Position numbers and translations under genes: made by a program. The notes below the pieces were generated by a model that saw nothing but the letters and a program-made list of their open reading frames with translations, did no database searches and had not been told where the DNA came from. Below are positions 60,441-64,000 of a stretch of 64,000 bases of DNA, piece after piece. The DNA comes from Euonymus europaeus (Eukaryota > Streptophyta > Magnoliopsida > Celastrales > Celastraceae): assembly GCA_963580455.1 (NCBI GenBank), contig OY756969.1, positions 15,348,760 through 15,412,759 of the forward strand, read 5' to 3'. Each line of letters opens with the position of its first letter. The first letter of the stretch is position 1.

Positions 60441-60448
60441 TATTTATA
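60441..60448 (-). promoter_or_regulatory. TATA box of antisense unit
   Basis: TATAAATA on the minus strand, about 70 bases upstream of the putative first-exon donor. It lies 230 bases from the plus-strand LTR TATA box and points the other way. Confidence 0.35.
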
Positions 60449-60842
60449 GGACATGTGAAGAATCCTATTGGGAAACAATTTGTTGAAAAAACCTAAAAGG
60501 TCTTTATATTTATTCTAAATTATTTTAGGTTAAATAAAACGGCTAGGGGTATTTGTGGAGTGAATAATTCAAAGGTTAAAGGTTCTTAGCTAAAAGAAAT
60601 TATCTAGAAATTACAACTGCCAGGAGCAGTTATCACAGGAGTTACCAGAGACGGTTAACTCCCCCAAGCCTATAAAAACCTATCAATCTCTGATTTGTAA
60701 CACAGTTGATTACTTAATAAAATATCAGACCATCCCGTGGATGTAGATAAGTTTTTGAACCATGTATATTTGCATTATTTCCTTAAGCATTTTTACTTCT
60801 TTGAGCATTAAAATACATTCGGGGAAAATTTAGCATCGACAC
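60449..60842 (+). repeat. Gypsy3 3' LTR (start not fixed)
   Basis: It contains a promoter-like stretch with a TATA box (60671-60678) and a U5-like part ending TTAGCATCGACA at about 60842. The start cannot be set because the 5' LTR is lost, and it may lie further left. Confidence 0.45.
60671..60678 (+). promoter_or_regulatory. TATA box in gypsy3 3' LTR
   Basis: TATAAAAA in CAAGCCTATAAAAACC, downstream of a run of imperfect GTTA-containing motifs (AGTTATCAC, AGTTACC, GGTTAAC). Confidence 0.45.
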
Positions 60843-61868
60843 CAAGTTATCGACAATGTATTAAGATGACTCATTTTAAATATTTTAATCTACATGCAAT
60901 AAAATGAGATGTTTTTGTATTGTACATCCTCACTAAAAATGTTAGGCAGAAGAGGAAAACCCGAACCTGGACAACACCGGTGCCATCTTCTTGTTCGATT
61001 TTTCAACCAAAGGAATGGAGAACGATCACGAAGAGAAAAACTTCTCTGAGAAGAAATGGAAGTTGAAAATATGTATCATAGTCGATCAATTCTCGAAGGA
61101 GAGAACCATGAAATGATATTATAAATAGGGTAAAATCCTAGCCCATTTTGGTAATTACACACTAATAATGCTGTTAGTAATTTTAATCCATCGTTAGTCC
61201 TGGTCTTTTGGCATAACAGTAAAGCATTTTTTTTTAAATGTCCACATGTTTAATTGTTAGAGGTAGTCCCACAATACGTGGACCAACGAAAGCGCTTCAT
61301 CGAGGCGGTTTATAATATCGCCCAAATGGTAGATGTGACCATAACACGTCCCTAGAAAAAGTATACTGAAATGTTAGATATGCCACATCAGTCAGTAATC
61401 ATGCTCATATTATGATTGTCATGTGGAATTCTTAATTAATTAAATTTAAAAAATAAATAATTAAAGGAACAAGTGTATGTGTATCAAGTCAATATGATTA
61501 GAACGGACTCTCATGATACCAGAAACGATTTTTTTTTCTTAAAAAAAAGTTGTATTTAATGTTGTCAAGTTTCAAAAATGGAAAATTCTAATAATTAATA
61601 ATAAATCATGATTTAAACTAGCACCAAAAAAAGGAAAAAAGTGTGTGTTGTAATCCCAATCCGCATGCCTTCCCATGATATCAAAGAAGATTACCCATAG
61701 AAAAAATAAATGGCATTAATGTCATTAAATTCATAAATAGAAAAATTGTTAACAATTCCAATAAATTAATGTTTTTAACCAACCCAACTTCCACGCTGTT
61801 CCAAGAAGCTTTTGCATTAGAAAATTAAATGAATTTAATGACATCAATTTCATAAATGAAAAAATGTA
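60843..61868. other. AT-rich stretch without recognisable genes
   Basis: About 1 kb. Imperfect repeats of an AAAATTAAATG..TAATGACAT..AATTTCATAAAT kind occur near 61700-61740 and 61820-61860 and again right of the MITE near 62300, so the Stowaway MITE sits in locally repetitive DNA. No gene seen. Confidence 0.45.
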
Positions 61869-62154
61869 CTCCCTCTATCCCATTTTAATTCTCATTTATT
61901 TCTTTTTGGGATGTCCCAAAATGCATGTCCATTCCAATCAATGAAAGTTATTTTTTTCTATTTTTTCTCATTTTACCTTTAACTTGAAAAGCTCAACAAT
62001 TGACTCAATAAGCATGCACATTAATTAACTTTTTATGATGCGAAAGTATTTGTCATTATAGATAAGGGTATAAACGTCAAATTGAAAGGAAATTAAATAC
62101 TTTCTTAAACTGTGTGAAAAAGTGAAGGGGACAATTAAAATAGGACGGAATGAG
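61869..62154. mobile_element. Stowaway MITE
   Basis: 286 bp with ends CTCCCTCTATCCCATTTTAAT and ATTAAAATAGGACGGAATGAG, flanked by TA (61867-61868 and 62155-62156). The CTCCCTC..TCCCA ends and TA duplication define Stowaway (Tc1/mariner) MITEs. The inner flanks also pair weakly. Confidence 0.9.
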
Positions 62155-62156
62155 TA

Positions 62157-63040
62157 CTTATAATTACAATAAATTCACGATTTAAGGCTATCTATTGACA
62201 ATTGACAATTTTTTTTTAAGGAACAAGTGTATGAGGTCATTGCTACTTGCACGCGCTCCCATGATATCAAAGAAGGTCTCCATAAAAAAAAGAATCCAAT
62301 ATCATTATTTTCACAAATGGAAAAATTACAATAATTACAAAAAATTCATGAATTAAGACAACTCATTGAAAAATAAGAAACAAATAAAAAAGAAAAATGA
62401 TATTCATCCCTAAACTAAGCTTCCATAAGTGTATATAATTTATGTGGCATGACAAGTCATCATGCCACATAAATTTGTAAAAAAAAAGTCAAAGTAATTG
62501 TTTTGTAAGAAAAACCTAATTCTAGCAATTCCCACTTCTCGCTCTTTTTATGTTAACTAAAGCTTTTTACCATGGTTGGAAGCTTGCTTTAGTCTAGCTC
62601 TCACCTAGTTCGATCTAAAGTTTTTTTTATGAGAAATAAAAGAATCCGGAGTGAAGGCAGTGTCATCGCCATCGCAATCATTAAGGTAATACAAAGACAA
62701 AGATTTTTTTTGGGTTTCCATGGTGTGTTTTTCATATGTTTCAAGCTTCCAGTGGCGATGTAAACATTTAGATCTTTTTATTTTCTTAATCATTTTGGTT
62801 TTTGTTATTTCCATATGTTGTTAATAATGTGGATCTGGGTTTCGTATGAATTCAAGATAGAGAGGTTATGAGATCTTTTATTTGTTTCAATTTCATTTTC
62901 TGGAGAAAGTAAAGAAATTGTGTGTACTGCTGGTATGTTTGGTACGGACCACTATAGCTGGAGGTTTGAGCTTCATTATATAGCTTTCTGCCTTACAAAA
63001 TGACAATGTATTATAGATCTTTTATCATCAATTACTCATG
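62157..63040. other. AT-rich stretch without recognisable genes
   Basis: It contains a short inverted repeat around tgtggcatgacaagtcatcatgccaca (62442-62470). A 69-codon minus-strand frame (62605-62814) is Lys-rich and shows no family likeness. The last part leads into the FRS-like exon. Confidence 0.4.
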
Positions 63041-63044
63041 GGTG

Positions 63045-63739
63045 AAGGTCGGCTATGTTGGATGGACCTAAACTATTGAGCAGCAACATTATAATGTTAT
63101 GTGGTATTGTGCAAATAGGTCACTGAAGATAGCCCAAATTGCAATTAGGTAACTCACCGGAAAGTACTTCAATTTTCATCACTAAATTTTCCAATTGTAA
63201 GCAATTGGGTCACTTCGGTCCAATATTCCGATTACCATAGCTGATATGCAACGATGTTGATGATATGGACATTCTCACGTGTCATTTTGATTGAAGTGGC
63301 ATTTGAGCATTAGGGCTGAAATTTTGACGTGGACATTACAGTTGATGTTTATTCACAAATAGGTCACTCAATGTTGTCTTAGTAAACAATTTGGTCACTT
63401 ATATAGACAATCAAACTTCAAGTATTTCACAAAATATATTATTACATCATCTCCAATACCAAATTTTGGTGAGTGACCTAATTGCAATTTGGGCCATCTT
63501 TTAGTGACCTATTTGCACAAAACCCTAATGTTATGTGCAAATCCTTTCATGTTTTTGCTGACTTGGCTGCTGAAAACGGGGCTTGTTACACCAATGTCTT
63601 GAAATGGATTGATGAGTCTTCAAACAGTTTGACATTGGTCACACGTACACCTTCGTTCCAAGGGACGTCGAATTCAAATGATCCAGTAGTTAAGAGAGGT
63701 AAAGGAAGTCAGCGAAGTGTCATGAAGAAGAAGATTTAG
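63045..63739 (+). pseudogene. FRS (FAR1-related) C-terminal exon, MITE-split
   Basis: After removing the MITE (63102-63525) and one 10-bp duplication, the frame reads ...WT, stop, TIEQQHYNVMCKSFHVFADLA, then the helical AENGACYTNVLKWIDESS, a Ser/Thr-rich linker and a basic end (VVKRGKGSQRSVMKKKI, TAG). This resembles the tail of plant FRS transcription-factor-like proteins, which derive from Mutator-type transposases: a Trp-Thr-Lys motif, a helical region and a basic end. The upstream zinc-finger and DDE-derived domains are not in the window. The 3' side from the MITE is clean. Confidence 0.45.
63102..63525. mobile_element. Mutator-type MITE in FRS exon
   Basis: 424 bp with long inverted ends: TTGTGCAAATAGGTCACT..AGCCCAAATTGCAATTAGGT on the left and its near-complement on the right, about 60 bases at roughly 85 percent identity. 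TAATGTTATG is duplicated at 63092-63101 and 63526-63535. A 9-11 base duplication with long inverted ends fits Mutator-like MITEs. Extra GGTCAC motifs lie inside (63364, 63395). Confidence 0.8.
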
Positions 63740-64000
63740 GGAAGAAAACGTCACCAGGGAAGTTGTAGCATCGCAGGTGTAACATCTCGATCAAACAAGG
63801 ATGTGGAAATTCATTAATTTGGGTGTTTTGATTGGATGTTGTTTATCCTTAATGTATTCTATGAGGCGGAATGTTGTAGTTGTCAAACTTTTTTTCCTTT
63901 ATGTTCTTGTTTATGGACTAATTTTAATGTTGATTGTGGACTAGGTTAAATGGCATTGTGATTGTTATGGTAATACGTACATGTTGTTTCTGTTAAGGTT
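63740..64000. other. 3' flank of FRS-like exon
   Basis: AT-rich, no reading frame. It may be 3' UTR of the FRS-like gene. Nothing else seen. Confidence 0.4.

Larger units (their letters stand above)
58040..60448 (-). pseudogene. Gypsy3 antisense spliced gene, decayed
   Basis: A minus-strand transcription unit facing the sense ORF. Visible parts: TATA box at 60441-60448; first exon ending CTCTTCAAGAG at a GTAATATT donor (about 60369); an exon at about 59690-59950 ending CTTGGAG/GTGAGG; an exon after a TCCACAG acceptor (about 59383) reading SLPALLEDLSEVVQEVPDDS and RKFWRSAPVLFCSKPSYRGF, ending at GTGTGAGG; an exon after GGTTGCAG (about 58934); an exon with IEHSPSCIDVLGFATSDEDK ending at GTATTTTT (about 58430); and a last exon after TTTTCATTAG (about 58350) with a coiled coil (KQLAESKNNCEKLVVEIEK). 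It contains stops. Tat elements are known to carry antisense ORFs here. The protein family is not certain; plant mobile domain type is possible. Confidence 0.45.
47624..60842 (+). mobile_element. Gypsy3: Tat/Ogre-like Ty3/gypsy element
   Basis: Plus-strand element whose 5' LTR and gag start are missing (cut by gypsy2). Order: gag (47624-53165, with two solo LTR insertions), protease (about 53430), RT (54080-54760), RNase H (54760-55330), a second RNase H-like domain (55430-55780), integrase (55990-56960), sense and antisense extra transcription units (57390-60448), a 61-bp minisatellite, and a 3' LTR ending near 60842. The second RNase H and extra ORFs between pol and 3' LTR are hallmarks of the Tat lineage. 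All coding parts are broken. Confidence 0.75.

Noticed and set aside
62605..62814. 69-codon minus-strand Lys-rich frame
   Set aside because: No family likeness, no context, and composition expected of AT-rich DNA.

Overview
This window is intergenic DNA of a flowering plant, most likely a eudicot. It is AT-rich and consists almost entirely of nested transposable elements. The signs are Ty1/copia and Ty3/gypsy elements with plant-type primer binding sites (initiator Met and tRNA-Asp types), Harbinger, Stowaway and Mutator-like MITEs, a plant LINE with an RNase H tail, and remnants of FAR1/FRS, RPA-like and Myb/SANT-like genes. The only complete cellular reading frame is an intronless copy of ribosomal protein eL34. 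I found no CRISPR array, bacterial gene or tRNA. The species cannot be named from the sequence.

Layout. 1-4652 holds decayed coding remnants, including an RPA-like zinc-finger exon present twice in tandem. A copia element (copia1, + strand) starts at 4653. Its gag is split at 6310/17189 by an Athila-like gypsy element (gypsy1, - strand, 6311-17183, target duplication CTACC). The protease of gypsy1 is in turn split by the eL34 retrocopy (13586-14282, 15-bp target duplication). Copia1 resumes to about 21433, followed by two TAA-flanked MITEs (21567-22006 and 22351-22570). A second copia (copia2, + strand) starts near 22.8 kb and is split in its protease by a young, nearly intact copia (copia3, - strand, 24609-32069, target duplication CGTTC). 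Copia2 ends abruptly at about 32837 against a FAR1-like exon.

32.8-38.5 kb holds gene fragments (FAR1-like, Myb/SANT-like, unassigned exons) and a 5'-truncated LINE. The LINE is cut by copia4 (+ strand, 38457 to about 41220), of which only the 5' LTR and gag survive. Next comes a one-ended gypsy2 (- strand, about 41225-47623).

47624 to about 60842 is a Tat/Ogre-like gypsy3 (+ strand) with a second RNase H domain. Two solo LTRs (47784-50387 with AGTTT duplication, 50571-52857 with CCGAA duplication) sit in its gag. Between integrase and 3' LTR it carries a sense transcription unit and an opposing antisense, apparently spliced unit, plus a GC-rich 61-bp minisatellite. The right end holds a Stowaway MITE and the last exon of an FRS-like gene broken by a Mutator-type MITE with a 10-bp target duplication.

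How the parts relate. The order of events can be read from the nesting: copia1, then gypsy1, then eL34; copia2, then copia3; LINE, then copia4; gypsy3, then two LTR insertions reduced to solo LTRs. Nearly every element is disabled by nonsense codons, frameshifts or loss of catalytic aspartates. Copia3 and the eL34 copy are the freshest arrivals. I see no new cooperative system. The items most worth following are the intact eL34 retrogene, the opposed transcription units inside gypsy3, and the MITE-split FRS exon.
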